A stretch of DNA of 64,000 bases from Macrococcus carouselicus (GTDB lineage Bacteria > Bacillota > Bacilli > Staphylococcales > Staphylococcaceae). The notes under the pieces were generated by a model that saw only the letters and a list, made by a program, of their open reading frames with translations, was not told the DNA's origin and searched no databases. Positions 19,901 to 28,298 of this stretch are shown here, piece by piece. The translations under genes were made by a program, and so were the position numbers. The stretch spans positions 434,001-498,000 of the forward strand of contig NZ_SCWD01000001.1 in assembly GCF_004359515.1 (NCBI RefSeq). The letters are read 5' to 3'. How positions within the stretch are numbered: position 1 is the stretch's first letter; each line of letters opens with the position of its first letter.

Positions 19901-20584
19901 ATAGGTGCGTGGATTGAAATGATGTCGTCGAGTGTGAAGGAGTAGTGGTCGAGGTCGCACCTCACATAGGTGCGTGGATTGAAATAATGACTACGATGTC
20001 AATCTGTTTGCCTGCGTCCGTCGCACCTCACATAGGTGCGTGGATTGAAATTTGATGTCATCAGTAAAACCTTTAAGTATCGGCGTCGCACCTCACATAG
20101 GTGCGTGGATTGAAATTGCACTGACATGAAGGCCGTCTCATAAGTTAGAGTCGCACCTCACATAGGTGCGTGGATTGAAATAGAAGATAGCCTATGACCG
20201 CCATAACGCGTACAGAGTCGCACCTCACATAGGTGCGTGGATTGAAATACCTTGCGGTACGCCGTTACGAATAACAACGTTTACGTCGCACCTCACATAG
20301 GTGCGTGGATTGAAATGATAAAAGATAAATTAGTTATCTCTTTTTTAACGGGTCGCACCTCACATAGGTGCGTGGATTGAAATAATAGTAACGTAGCCGT
20401 AATTAATACAGTTGTTTTGGTCGCACCTCACGTAGGTGCGTGGATTGAAATATAAAACATGTTTTCCACCTCTTCTTTTTCTTCTTGTCGCACCTCACGT
20501 AGGTGCGTGGATTGAAATCTTCAGGTGTATATAATCCGATGATAAACATTTCGTCGCACCTCACGTAGGTGCGTGGATTAAAAT
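16903..20584 (+). CRISPR. Type I-C CRISPR array, 56 repeats and 55 spacers
   Basis: By hand count there are 56 copies of a 32-base repeat that begins GTCGCACCTC and ends GGATTGAAAT. They are separated by 55 spacers of 33-37 bases. The repeat core GCACCTCACATAGGTGC can form a short hairpin, and this repeat family is typical for type I-C. Almost all copies are identical. The exceptions are repeat 32 (18960, first base A), repeat 45 (19821, one G to A), and the last three (20420, 20487, 20553), which share CACG for CACA; the very last also ends ATTAAAAT. Variants cluster at the end away from cas2, so the leader is on the cas2 side. Spacers 36 and 37 (19258-19290 and 19323-19355) are identical. 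Confidence 0.98.
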
Positions 20585-20599
20585 TGTTGTCGTCTGTGA

Positions 20600-20918
20600 T
20601 TAAAAAGGATTACCTGTGATGATGAGCGGACGTCGTCCTGATCTGATATGATTTTTCATAATATCTGTCCTGTGCCATATCGGGTGATTAAACAGTTTGA
20701 TAGTAAGTATAACTCTGATTGTTCTGTACTTGTTGATTCTTTCTTGTCTAGAATCCACGCTTTATCTCATTGTAGATTGTCTGAGGAGCTCTGCCCAGTT
20801 TTCTGGTGATTTGTCTGTTAGAATAGTGCTCATTAATCAGGGTCTGAATAATGATTCGTTCATCCCTGGAAAGATGTTTGCCCTTGAGTAATATCGTGGT
20901 ACCATTGATATGCGTCAT
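20600..20918 (-). pseudogene. Decayed IS30-family transposase, N-terminal part
   Basis: Read on the minus strand from the ATG at 20918, a 56-codon stretch encodes an IS30-type helix-turn-helix: KHLSRDERIIIQTLINE followed by RKLGRAPQTIYNEIKRG. An in-frame TAG ends it at 20748. Continuing through that stop and a TAA at 20688 still gives IS30-like sequence (QSYTYYQTV, then SPDMAQDRYYEKS), and after a frameshift SGRRPLIITGNPF. The similarity stops about 15 bases before the last CRISPR repeat. The catalytic DDE part is absent, so this is a dead remnant. The reading comes from my own translation and family memory. Confidence 0.7.
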
Positions 20919-21167
20919 GCGAATTCATTCCTTATTGTTGGTATGAGAGCTTCAATATTAAAATGACTTCGTCATGGCATTTTTTCGTATCATTGTGTAG
21001 GAAGGGTGATGAATTTAATTCATGCCCTTTCTACAAATCATTCAAGCGATAGCGCGGAAAGATAGAAAGCGAATTTATTTTTCACCAGAGATGACTAACT
21101 TGATTGTAAAAATTACCTAAATAAAATTGTGCTTAAATAAAATACACTGAATATTCAAGCATTTAAT
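20919..21167. other. Non-coding stretch between IS30 remnant and aldA
   Basis: No gene is visible. The region holds one imperfect inverted repeat (AGGGTGATGAATT near 21004 with AATTCATGCCCT following), which might be an insertion-sequence end or a weak terminator. It is otherwise AT-rich and leads into the aldA promoter. Confidence 0.4.
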
Positions 21168-21197
21168 TTGCTATTTCTTCCATTCTTTTTTTATAAT
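21168..21197 (+). promoter_or_regulatory. Putative promoter of aldA
   Basis: TATAAT at 21192-21197 is a perfect -10. TTTGCT at 21168-21173 is a weak -35 with an 18-base spacer. The aldA start is 31 bases downstream. Confidence 0.5.
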
Positions 21198-21227
21198 TGA
21201 ATGAGCACATAAGAGGAGGAATGAGAA

Positions 21228-22706
21228 TTGACTAACAATGTAATTGATGATTCTTACAGCTTATTTATCAACGGTGAGTTTGTTGAGGCAGAGAACGGTG
21301 AAACGTTAGAAGTAACCAATCCTGCGAACAGTGAAGTGTTAGGAAAGATCGCTAAGGCTGCTGAAAAAGATGTGGACAAAGCAGTTCAGGCAGCTAAAGA
21401 GGCATTTAAGACATGGCGCTATACTTCTCCGACTGAGCGCGCTGAATATTTGAATAAAATTGCGGATGCGATTATGGCGCATAAAGATGAGATCGCTCAG
21501 ATTGAATCACTGAATACAGGTAAGGCATTACGTGAGTCTTCAATGATCGATATTCCGACAGCAGCTGATCATTACCGCTACTTCGCGAGTGTCATCCGTC
21601 TTGACGAAGGAACGGTTCAGGATATGGATGCGAAGACGATGAGTATTATCCGTCATGAACCGATCGGTGTCGTCGGTGCAGTTGTTGCCTGGAACTTCCC
21701 GTTCCTGCTTGCTGCATGGAAGCTTGCACCTGCTCTGGCAGCGGGTAACACAGTCGTGATTCAGCCGTCTTCTTCAACACCATACAGCGTACTGAAACTC
21801 GCTGAAATCATGCAGGATATTCTGCCGGCTGGTGTGGTGAACGTCTTAACCGGCAAAGGATCAGAATCGGGTAATGCTATTTTCAACCACGAGGATGTCG
21901 CTAAGTTATCATTTACAGGTTCAACTGAAGTCGGTTACTCCGTTGCTGAAGCCGGGGCTAAACGTCTAGTGCCTGCAACGCTTGAACTGGGGGGTAAAAG
22001 TGCCAACATCATCTTTGCGGACTGTAATATCGATCAGGCGATTGAAGGTGTGCAGCTTGGTATTCTCTTCAACCAGGGCGAGGTCTGCAGTGCCGGTTCA
22101 AGATTGTTTGTAGAGGATAAGTTCTATGATGACTTCATCGGCAGACTGAAGACAGCATTTGAAGCTGTAAAAGTAGGCGATCCGATGGACATGGAGACAC
22201 AGATGGGTTCTCAGACCGGCCAGGCTCAGATTGATAAGATTGAAAGCTATATCAAACTGGCAAAAGAAGAAGGGCAGAACATTGTCACAGGTGGTAACCG
22301 CATCACTGAGAACGGTCTTGATAAAGGTCACTTCTTCCAGCCGACTATCATCGAAATCAATTCGAATGACAGCCGTCTCGCGCAGGAAGAAATCTTTGGC
22401 CCTGTCCTGGTCGTTCAGAAGTTCAGCGATGTGGAAGAGGTCATTCGTCTTGCCAATGATTCACAGTACGGCTTAGGTGGCGGTGTCTTCACGAAAGATA
22501 TCAACCGTGCCCTGAATATTGCGAACCGTATCGATACAGGCCGCGTCTGGATCAACACTTACAACCAGATTCCGGCAGGTTCTCCGTTCGGCGGCTACAA
22601 GAAATCAGGTATCGGCCGCGAGACGTACAGAGAAACCATTCGCAACTATCAGCAGGTCAAAGGGATCTATATTGATTTAACTGATGATGTCAAAGGCTTA
22701 TATTAA
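21228..22706 (+). CDS. aldA: NAD-dependent aldehyde dehydrogenase, AldA type
   Basis: This 492-aa enzyme oxidises aldehydes to carboxylic acids with NAD(P). Catalytic Cys287 is in NQGEVCSAG and general base Glu253 in ATLELGGKS. The cofactor segment [14 protein letters not shown] and GSTEVG are intact. From memory it closely resembles the staphylococcal AldA protein over its whole length rather than the betaine aldehyde dehydrogenase BetB. The start is TTG at 21228, fixed by AGAGGAGG at 21212-21219; the ATG seven bases earlier is out of frame and stops at once. It appears to be transcribed alone and ends in a terminator. The physiological substrate cannot be told from sequence. Confidence 0.92.
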   Translation: MTNNVIDDSYSLFINGEFVEAENGETLEVTNPANSEVLGKIAKAAEKDVDKAVQAAKEAFKTWRYTSPTERAEYLNKIADAIMAHKDEIAQIESLNTGKALRESSMIDIPTAADHYRYFASVIRLDEGTVQDMDAKTMSIIRHEPIGVVGAVVAWNFPFLLAAWKLAPALAAGNTVVIQPSSSTPYSVLKLAEIMQDILPAGVVNVLTGKGSESGNAIFNHEDVAKLSFTGSTEVGYSVAEAGAKRLVPATLELGGKSANIIFADCNIDQAIEGVQLGILFNQGEVCSAGSRLFVEDKFYDDFIGRLKTAFEAVKVGDPMDMETQMGSQTGQAQIDKIESYIKLAKEEGQNIVTGGNRITENGLDKGHFFQPTIIEINSNDSRLAQEEIFGPVLVVQKFSDVEEVIRLANDSQYGLGGGVFTKDINRALNIANRIDTGRVWINTYNQIPAGSPFGGYKKSGIGRETYRETIRNYQQVKGIYIDLTDDVKGLY

Positions 22707-22714
22707 TAGTGAAG

Positions 22715-22741
22715 AGTCTGTTCTGATGAACAGGCTTTTTG
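22715..22741 (+). terminator. Terminator after aldA
   Basis: A 9-bp stem with one G-U pair (AGTCTGTTC at 22715-22723 with GAACAGGCT at 22728-22736) is followed by a short T run. Confidence 0.75.
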
Positions 22742-22802
22742 ATTTGTCTTAAAGTTTCCTTAAAAGTTTGTGTGCAGGCTGTCTATCTCCTATGACTTTG
22801 CT

Positions 22803-22824
22803 TATAATGAGTAGGTAACTACTC
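22803..22824 (+). promoter_or_regulatory. -10 box and perfect inverted repeat ahead of the secreted protein gene
   Basis: TATAAT at 22803-22808 is a perfect -10 box; the -35 region is weak. Directly next to it is the perfect inverted repeat GAGTAGGTAACTACTC (22809-22824), covering the expected transcription start. It could be an operator or a 5' mRNA hairpin. Confidence 0.45.
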
Positions 22825-22842
22825 AACTAAAGGGGAAATGAT

Positions 22843-23391
22843 ATGAAGAAACTTCTGTTACCGATTATTGCAGGTGCAATGATCACAACTGCTTCACCTG
22901 TGATGAATCCTCAGGCAGAGGCCGCGACTTATTCAATGACTTCAGCAGTAAGTCCGGCACTTACAACGTCGGATATCAGTGCCATGAAAAAGGGGACCTA
23001 CGCGTTTAAAGGGGTCAGGTTAGGTACTACATTTGGGTCTGTACAGAAATTATGGGGCGTATCAGGTTCAGAGAATGTCTATCGTGATGCAGATGGAACA
23101 ATGGTGGACTGGTGGTACGGTAAGCATGATGACATTACCTTATCCGGCTATCATTCCAAGCGCAGTGCCAGCGTCTCAGGCACAAAAGTATCTACAATAG
23201 ACTTCACTTATGACACCAAACTGCCGCAACTGACGTCAACACTGAGTAAAGCTCTCGGTAAACCCACTTATTCAGAGACAACAGAACCGGGCTGGATCTC
23301 GCGGGAATATGGCCGTTATATATCAATGGAACTGGTCAAAGAGAATAACAAATGGTATGTCTTTGAGCTGACATACGGCAAGCATGACTAA
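22843..23391 (+). CDS. Small secreted protein of unknown function
   Basis: This 182-aa protein has a clear Sec signal peptide: MKKLLLPIIAGAMITTASP, then a likely signal peptidase I cut after AEA at about residue 27. The mature part of about 155 residues is rich in Ser, Thr, Tyr and Trp, with KGVRLGTTFGSVQKLWG and a repeated G-K-H-D motif (YGKHDD and YGKHD at the end). The fold hints at a small beta-rich exported protein, perhaps related to DUF4309/YjgB-like proteins, but that link is weak. It has no lipobox, transmembrane anchor or LPXTG motif, so it is probably released. It sits alone between terminators. I do not recognise a function. Confidence 0.85.
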   Translation: MKKLLLPIIAGAMITTASPVMNPQAEAATYSMTSAVSPALTTSDISAMKKGTYAFKGVRLGTTFGSVQKLWGVSGSENVYRDADGTMVDWWYGKHDDITLSGYHSKRSASVSGTKVSTIDFTYDTKLPQLTSTLSKALGKPTYSETTEPGWISREYGRYISMELVKENNKWYVFELTYGKHD

Positions 23392-23492
23392 GAGCAAAGT
23401 AAGTGACCTGTTTTTTTAATGGGCACAGAAAAATAGTCAGACTCTCGAAAAACTATACGATGGCTGAATCCTTATATAAGTGTCAGGAAGAC

Positions 23493-23524
23493 AAAAGCGC
23501 AGAAACTAGTTCTGCGCTTTTTTA
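23493..23524 (+). terminator. Terminator upstream of the ATP-grasp gene
   Basis: A 12-bp perfect stem (AAAAGCGCAGAA at 23493-23504 with TTCTGCGCTTTT at 23510-23521) and a five-base loop are followed by Ts. It ends transcription from the secreted protein gene. Confidence 0.85.
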
Positions 23525-23642
23525 AATTTTATTATGTTCACTGTAAAATTTAATCGAGTAACAGTATTGTTAAAATCTTAATTATCTGTAAAATGATAAT
23601 GAATAGAGGTATTAAAAATATCAGAATATAAAGGGTGTTTAA

Positions 23643-24872
23643 ATGGCCGGTCAGGTTCTGCCGATCATACTCGGTGCTAATATCAATGCTTATGCAGTTG
23701 CCGCAAGTTTCCACGCGAATTATCATATAAAACCTGTCATTGTGGCTGGAGGGTTCCTTCCCTTTACGCAGTACTCCATCATCATGAAGGAAATCATTTC
23801 TGATGAGGAGATCTATGACAATCGTCATTTTCTGGCACGATTAGCGGCTGTCAAGAACAAATATAAAGGTCATACCTTACTACTTATCGGCACCACTGAT
23901 GAATACGTACAGCTGATCATCAGAAATAAGGTACATCTGGAGAAGGATTTTCTGTTCAATTATCCTGAAGAGGACTTGTTTGAACAGCTTTATTATAAAC
24001 ATAACTTCTATCAGATCTGTGAGCAGTTCGGTCTGGATATTCCAGCTACCTTCACCATTGATGCAGCAGACTATCAGGAGCCTTTTAAGGAGGATATTCA
24101 GTTTCCGGTAATACTGAAAGCTGACGACGGGACAGCTTATTTTGACATCCATTTCGAAGGCAAGCAGAAAATATATCATCTGAACAGTTATCAGGAAGTT
24201 GATCAGACGATCAGACAAATCAAGCATGCAGGTTACGAGGCTGACCTCATTATCCAGGAATATGTGGCGGGACCGGACCAGAATATGTGGGATATCGTTT
24301 ATTACGGCGATACGTCAGGTAAAGGACAGTTAGTGACCTTGGCGCAGGTACTGCTGCAGGAGCCGCAACTGACAGCTGTAGGGAATTATACGTCATTGAT
24401 TACAAGGTTCAACTCAGAACTGATGAATAAGGTCGTGCATATGATGGAGACACTTCACTATACGGGCTTCGCTAACTTTGACCTGAAATACGATGCACGT
24501 GACGATAAGTTCAAATTCTTTGAAGTCAATACACGTGTCGGACGTTCCAGTTCCTATATCAAGGAGAGCGGTTATTCAATAGCGAGATGTTATATGGATG
24601 ATTTAGTGAATAAGCAGCAGCATGAACTCGTCTATTTAAAAGAAGAGCATTTATTCAGTGTGATACCTAATCGTCTGCTGCTGAGTCAGCTGGATGCTGG
24701 CGCGTTAAAAGAGGAAACGAAGAAGCTGATTGCAAAAAGAGATGTCTTCAATCCGCTGAAGTACAGACTGGATACGCATTGTAGAAGAAAAGGTTACTTG
24801 ATGTTAAGGGATCTGAATTACTATGTGAAATTCAATCAGAATGAATGGAAGAATGCTGCTAAAGATAAGTAA
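23643..24872 (+). CDS. ATP-grasp ligase resembling D-aspartate ligase (Asl-like)
   Basis: This 409-aa ATP-grasp enzyme resembles, in residue order as I recall it, the Enterococcus D-aspartate ligase that adds D-Asp to the lysine of peptidoglycan precursors. Comparable segments are the N-terminal LPIILGANINAYAVAASFH, FPVILKADDGTAYF, the LIIQEYVAGPDQNMW motif, and GFANFDLKYDARDDKFKFFEVNTRVGRSS, which carries the metal and phosphate ligands. The family couples a carboxylate to an amine with ATP. The exact amino acid and acceptor are not readable from sequence, and D-Asp ligation would be unexpected in a staphylococcal relative. The gene stands alone, with no racemase gene beside it. Confidence 0.75.
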   Translation: MAGQVLPIILGANINAYAVAASFHANYHIKPVIVAGGFLPFTQYSIIMKEIISDEEIYDNRHFLARLAAVKNKYKGHTLLLIGTTDEYVQLIIRNKVHLEKDFLFNYPEEDLFEQLYYKHNFYQICEQFGLDIPATFTIDAADYQEPFKEDIQFPVILKADDGTAYFDIHFEGKQKIYHLNSYQEVDQTIRQIKHAGYEADLIIQEYVAGPDQNMWDIVYYGDTSGKGQLVTLAQVLLQEPQLTAVGNYTSLITRFNSELMNKVVHMMETLHYTGFANFDLKYDARDDKFKFFEVNTRVGRSSSYIKESGYSIARCYMDDLVNKQQHELVYLKEEHLFSVIPNRLLLSQLDAGALKEETKKLIAKRDVFNPLKYRLDTHCRRKGYLMLRDLNYYVKFNQNEWKNAAKDK

Positions 24873-24911
24873 GCGGCGCAGACTGAATAAGGCTATCTTC
24901 AGCAGTGACGG

Positions 24912-25107
24912 TCCTGTCTCCAGATGACCCGGTCCCTGTCTATCAGCGTTTCGCGACGCTCGGCACTATCTGACAGCCGAGCGGAGAGCATGGCTGAATG
25001 ACGACAATCAGCTTTACGATGAGAAACTCTATCTGCTGATACAGATCAACAGGAATGACGGCGAAATGGTAAAACCGATTGTCGATGAATATTTCAGAGA
25101 TAAATAG
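24912..25107 (+). pseudogene. Possible frameshifted gene remnant
   Basis: The 332-base gap after the ATP-grasp gene is not random. One frame reads LSPDDPVPVYQRFATLG to about 24963, and a second, from 24964, reads HYLTAERRAWLNDDNQLYDE and runs to a TAG at 25107, ending in PIVDEYFRDK. The two pieces join with a frame change. Composition is gene-like and matches the host core. I do not recognise the family. It could also be chance open sequence. Confidence 0.35.
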
Positions 25108-25172
25108 TATGTCCTATAAACGGGGAATAAGGGACCTCCTGCCTATTCCATCCGGACCAGGACCCACCAGAA

Positions 25173-25201
25173 AAGCAGCCTACCTATACGGTAAGCTGCT
25201 T
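25173..25201 (-). terminator. Terminator of acsA
   Basis: On the minus strand, AAGCAGC and GCTGCTT arms (25195-25201 and 25173-25179), with an inner TACC/GGTA extension, are followed by TTTTCT. It lies just after the acsA stop. Confidence 0.75.
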
Positions 25202-25204
25202 ATT

Positions 25205-26917
25205 TTAGTCTTCCATCGTACTTAAGTCACCTGTCGGCAGATCCAGTTCCCATGCCTTCAGAACGCGGCGCATGATTTTACCGGAACGGGTCTTCGGCAG
25301 TTTATCCTTGAACTCGATTTCGCGGGGTGCTGCATGAGCGGCGAGTCCGTTCTTGACAAAGACGCGGATCTCTTCTTTCAGTTCATCCGTCGGTTCACAG
25401 CCTTCGCGCAGTGCAATAAAGGCTTTGATGATTTCTCCGCGGATCGGATCCGGTTTGCCGATGACACCGGCCTCGGCGACTGCCGGGTGTTCAACGAGCT
25501 TCGATTCGACTTCGAACGGACCGACACGTTCACCAGCTGTCATGATGACGTCATCCACGCGGCCCTGGAACCAGAAGTAGCCGTCCTCATCCATATAGGC
25601 AGAGTCACCTGAGATATACCAGTCACCGGGCAGGAAGTATGACTCATATTTCGCCTCGTTATTCCAGATGGTGCGCATCATAGACGGCCATCCTTTTTTC
25701 ATCGCCAGGTTACCCATGCGGTTCGGGGGCAGCTCGTTGCCGTCATTGTCGACGATAGCAGCGACAACGCCCGGCAATGGTTTGCCCATTGAACCTGACT
25801 TGATCTTCATGCTCGGGAAGTTGACAATCATATGAGCGCCTGTCTCAGTCATCCACCAGGTATCATGAATCCGTTTGCCGAAGACTTTGTAGCCCCATTT
25901 GATGACTTCAGGATTCAGTGGCTCACCGACTGACAGAATATGACGGAGACTGGATAGATCATGGTTCTTGATCATCTCATCACCGGCACTCATCAGCATC
26001 CGGAAAGCGGTAGGGGCAGAGTACCAGATGGTCACCTTGAAGTCTTCGATCGTCTTGTACCAGCTCTCAGGTGAGAAGCGGCCGCCTGCGATGACGTTAG
26101 TCACCCCGTTCAGCCACGGCGCAAAGACACCGTAACTTGTGCCTGTGACCCAGCCTGGATCAGCCGTGCACCAGTAGACGTCATCTTCTTGCAGGTCAAG
26201 TACGTAACGGCCGGAAATATAGTGCTGGATCATGGCGTTCTGTACATGCAGCACTCCTTTAGGCTGTCCTGTAGAGCCTGATGTATAATGCAGGATCAGT
26301 CCGTCTTCACGGTCCAGCCATTCGATATCGAACTGTTCGTCTGCTTTATCATATAAAGCATGGAAGTCGATATGACCTTCTTCGACATCCTCATCAACGA
26401 TAAAGATATGCCTTAAGTGCGGCAGTTCATCGACCGGGATCCGTCCGACCAGGCTCTTTGTCGTCACGATGACGCTTGCTTCACTGTTCTCAAGTCGGTC
26501 CTTCACTGCCTTTTCCATGAAGGCTTCAAATAATGGGCCGACGATTGCACCGATTTTAAGCGTGCCCAGCAGCACGAAGTAAAGCTCCGGTGAACGTGGC
26601 ATGAAGATGAAGACACGGTCCCCTTTTTTGACGTCCGCCGCTTCTTTCAGCACGTTCGCTGCTTTATTCGAATTTATTTTCATGTCATGGAAAGTGTACT
26701 GTTCATTACGGTCCTTGTCCTTATAGTAGAGTGCGACTCTATCCCCTTTGCCGTCATCCACATGACGGTCGATGCATTCATAAGCCATGTTGACCCGGCC
26801 TGTCTGATGCCACGAAAATGCCTGTTCAACTTCTTCCCAGTTGAAATCTGCATAAGTCTGGTCATAATCCTCAAGATGATATTGCCCCGGTTCCACTTCA
26901 TAGATTTCAGTTTTCAT
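25205..26917 (-). CDS. acsA: Acetyl-CoA synthetase
   Basis: This 570-aa AMP-forming enzyme converts acetate, ATP and CoA to acetyl-CoA, letting cells reuse acetate when sugar runs out. The adenylation motif LHYTSGSTGQPKGV, the WWMTETGAHM segment, YISGDSAYMDEDGYFWFQGR, and the C-terminal PKTRSGKIMRRVL are intact. The last motif carries the lysine acetylated by AcuA-type enzymes. The C-terminal TGDLSTMED matches staphylococcal AcsA. The divergent acuABC genes encode its control enzymes. A perfect cre site lies between its promoter and start codon, which predicts repression by CcpA during growth on glucose. Confidence 0.96.
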   Translation of the reverse strand: MKTEIYEVEPGQYHLEDYDQTYADFNWEEVEQAFSWHQTGRVNMAYECIDRHVDDGKGDRVALYYKDKDRNEQYTFHDMKINSNKAANVLKEAADVKKGDRVFIFMPRSPELYFVLLGTLKIGAIVGPLFEAFMEKAVKDRLENSEASVIVTTKSLVGRIPVDELPHLRHIFIVDEDVEEGHIDFHALYDKADEQFDIEWLDREDGLILHYTSGSTGQPKGVLHVQNAMIQHYISGRYVLDLQEDDVYWCTADPGWVTGTSYGVFAPWLNGVTNVIAGGRFSPESWYKTIEDFKVTIWYSAPTAFRMLMSAGDEMIKNHDLSSLRHILSVGEPLNPEVIKWGYKVFGKRIHDTWWMTETGAHMIVNFPSMKIKSGSMGKPLPGVVAAIVDNDGNELPPNRMGNLAMKKGWPSMMRTIWNNEAKYESYFLPGDWYISGDSAYMDEDGYFWFQGRVDDVIMTAGERVGPFEVESKLVEHPAVAEAGVIGKPDPIRGEIIKAFIALREGCEPTDELKEEIRVFVKNGLAAHAAPREIEFKDKLPKTRSGKIMRRVLKAWELDLPTGDLSTMED

Positions 26918-26930
26918 TCAAACATCCCCT

Positions 26931-26946
26931 TTGTATGCGTTTTCAT
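26931..26946 (-). promoter_or_regulatory. CcpA binding site (cre) between acsA and acuA
   Basis: On the minus strand the sequence ATGAAAACGCATACAA fits the cre consensus WTGNAARCGNWWWCAW at every position. It lies just downstream of the acsA transcription start and overlaps the -35 box proposed for acuA, so a single site could control both directions. Carbon catabolite repression of acsA and acuABC is known in Bacillus subtilis. Confidence 0.8.
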
Positions 26947-26968
26947 ATTTCATTGACTATTATATAAT
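26940..26968 (+). promoter_or_regulatory. Putative acuABC promoter
   Basis: TTTTCA (26940-26945, four of six -35 bases) and TATAAT (26963-26968) are separated by exactly 17 bases. acuA starts about 50 bases downstream. The -10 overlaps the -10 of the opposing acsA promoter, and the -35 overlaps the cre site. Confidence 0.5.
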
Positions 26969-26988
26969 AAAAAAGAGTGAGTTTTCAA
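26959..26988 (-). promoter_or_regulatory. Putative acsA promoter
   Basis: On the minus strand, TTGAAA (26983-26988) and TATAAT (26959-26964) are separated by 18 bases, giving a transcription start near 26952, a few bases before the cre site. Confidence 0.6.
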
Positions 26989-27019
26989 AAAAATTAAAAA
27001 ATTGATGAAGGAGTTGTAT

Positions 27020-27652
27020 ATGGAACATAAAAAAAGGTATTTCAGACATGACTATCATCAAAATGACAGACATATTATTGTTGAGGGACCTCTGAATGGA
27101 GAAACACTGGCTGCGTTTACGTTTGACGAGGGGCTCACTGCTTTCAGACGGCCTGATGAACAATTTGAAGCGATCAAGGAGATCGCCGACCTGCCGGAGG
27201 GACGCATCATCATCTGTCGTGACGGCCAGCACATCATCGGCTACGTGACATTCCTTTATCCTGACCCGCTGGAGAGATGGAGCGCAGGAAACCTGCCTTT
27301 TCTGATCGAGCTCGGTGCGATAGAGGTCTCGCTCGACTACAGAAGTCTCGGACTCGGCAAGGAGATGCTGAAGCTTGCGATGCTGGATGACCAGGTGGAA
27401 GACTACATCATTATCACGACAGAATATTACTGGCACTGGGATCTGAAGAACAGCGGGCTTAATGTCTATGAGTATAAGGAGATCATGAAGAAGATGATGG
27501 AAGCAGGGGGGATGGAGGAGTTTCAGACCAATGACCCTGAGATCACGAGCCATCCGGCCAACAGCCTGATGGCGCGCATCGGCAGCCGTATCACGAATGA
27601 ACAGATTGATCAGTTTGATAAGATCAGATTTATGAACCGATTCTTTATATAG
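27020..27652 (+). CDS. acuA: Acetoin utilization protein AcuA, GNAT acetyltransferase
   Basis: This 210-aa GNAT-family N-acetyltransferase acetylates, and so inactivates, acetyl-CoA synthetase in Bacillus. The acetyl-CoA loop region EVSLDYRSLGLGKEML (about residues 108-123) is clear, and YIIITTEYYWHWDL is characteristic of AcuA. The frame extends to an upstream TTG at 27002, but AAGGAG at 27008-27013 supports the ATG at 27020 and gives the same length as the Bacillus protein. It starts the acuABC operon, divergent from its target gene acsA. Confidence 0.93.
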   Translation: MEHKKRYFRHDYHQNDRHIIVEGPLNGETLAAFTFDEGLTAFRRPDEQFEAIKEIADLPEGRIIICRDGQHIIGYVTFLYPDPLERWSAGNLPFLIELGAIEVSLDYRSLGLGKEMLKLAMLDDQVEDYIIITTEYYWHWDLKNSGLNVYEYKEIMKKMMEAGGMEEFQTNDPEITSHPANSLMARIGSRITNEQIDQFDKIRFMNRFFI

Positions 27653-27662
27653 GGGTGAATGT

Positions 27663-28298
27663 ATGTTAGTTGAACGTATTATGACCAGTCCTTGCATTAC
27701 TATACACGAAGAAAAGACGATTGATGACGCCTTTACATTGATGACAGAGGAAGACATCCGACATCTGCCGGTGGTGGACGACAGAATGGTCGTGAAAGGT
27801 ATCATCTCTGACCGTGACGTCAATCTGGCGCTGCCGTCCATGCTGGGGGAGAACGCGGTGAAGCTGAACGCATCGGTGACTGAGATTATGAGCCGGAATG
27901 TCATGACCTGTCATCCGCTTGATTTCGTGGAGGATATCGCCGTGGATTTCTATGAACTTGCGATCGGCTCCATTCCTGTTGTCAGAAACGGCCGGTGTGT
28001 CGGCATCGTCACGCAGAAAGATATGCTGAACACATTCCTTGAGCTGACAGGGGTGATGACACCGGGCTCGGTTATTGAGGTTGCCGTTCCTGATGTGGCA
28101 GGAATCATGCATGAAGTCACGAAAGTCTTCCAGGTGCACCAGACCAGTATTGAAAGTATTCTGGTCTACCGTGACAAGGAGAATAAGGATCAGAAACTCG
28201 TCCTGGTCCGCATGCAGTCCATGAATCCCGGTCCAATCATCGATGCCCTGGATGCGGCAGGATACAAAGTCAGAACACCCCTGGATATGCGCCTATGA
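27663..28298 (+). CDS. acuB: AcuB, CBS- and ACT-domain protein
   Basis: This 211-aa protein has two CBS domains (RHLPVVDDRMVVKGIISDRD at residues 33-52 and GSIPVVRNGRCVGIVTQKDM near 101-120) followed by an ACT-like domain after about 135. CBS pairs bind adenine nucleotides, so AcuB is thought to sense energy or carbon state; its exact role is unknown. It lies 10 bases after acuA and overlaps acuC by four bases (ATGA). Confidence 0.92.
   Translation: MLVERIMTSPCITIHEEKTIDDAFTLMTEEDIRHLPVVDDRMVVKGIISDRDVNLALPSMLGENAVKLNASVTEIMSRNVMTCHPLDFVEDIAVDFYELAIGSIPVVRNGRCVGIVTQKDMLNTFLELTGVMTPGSVIEVAVPDVAGIMHEVTKVFQVHQTSIESILVYRDKENKDQKLVLVRMQSMNPGPIIDALDAAGYKVRTPLDMRL

Noticed and set aside
20697-20891. 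64-codon plus-strand frame after the array
   Set aside because: It is the complement of the IS30 transposase fragment, which explains the open frame better.
21001-21036. Inverted repeat with AATTCAT arms as terminator
   Set aside because: No T run follows, and no gene points to it; possibly an insertion-sequence end but not provable.
24873-25204. Riboswitch or T-box between the ATP-grasp gene and acsA
   Set aside because: Both the acsA terminator and gene-like frames account for the sequence; no conserved leader motif is seen and acsA points the other way.
26960-27904. 314-codon minus-strand frame opposite acuA and acuB
   Set aside because: Antisense shadow of two well-supported genes; composition follows their third codon positions.
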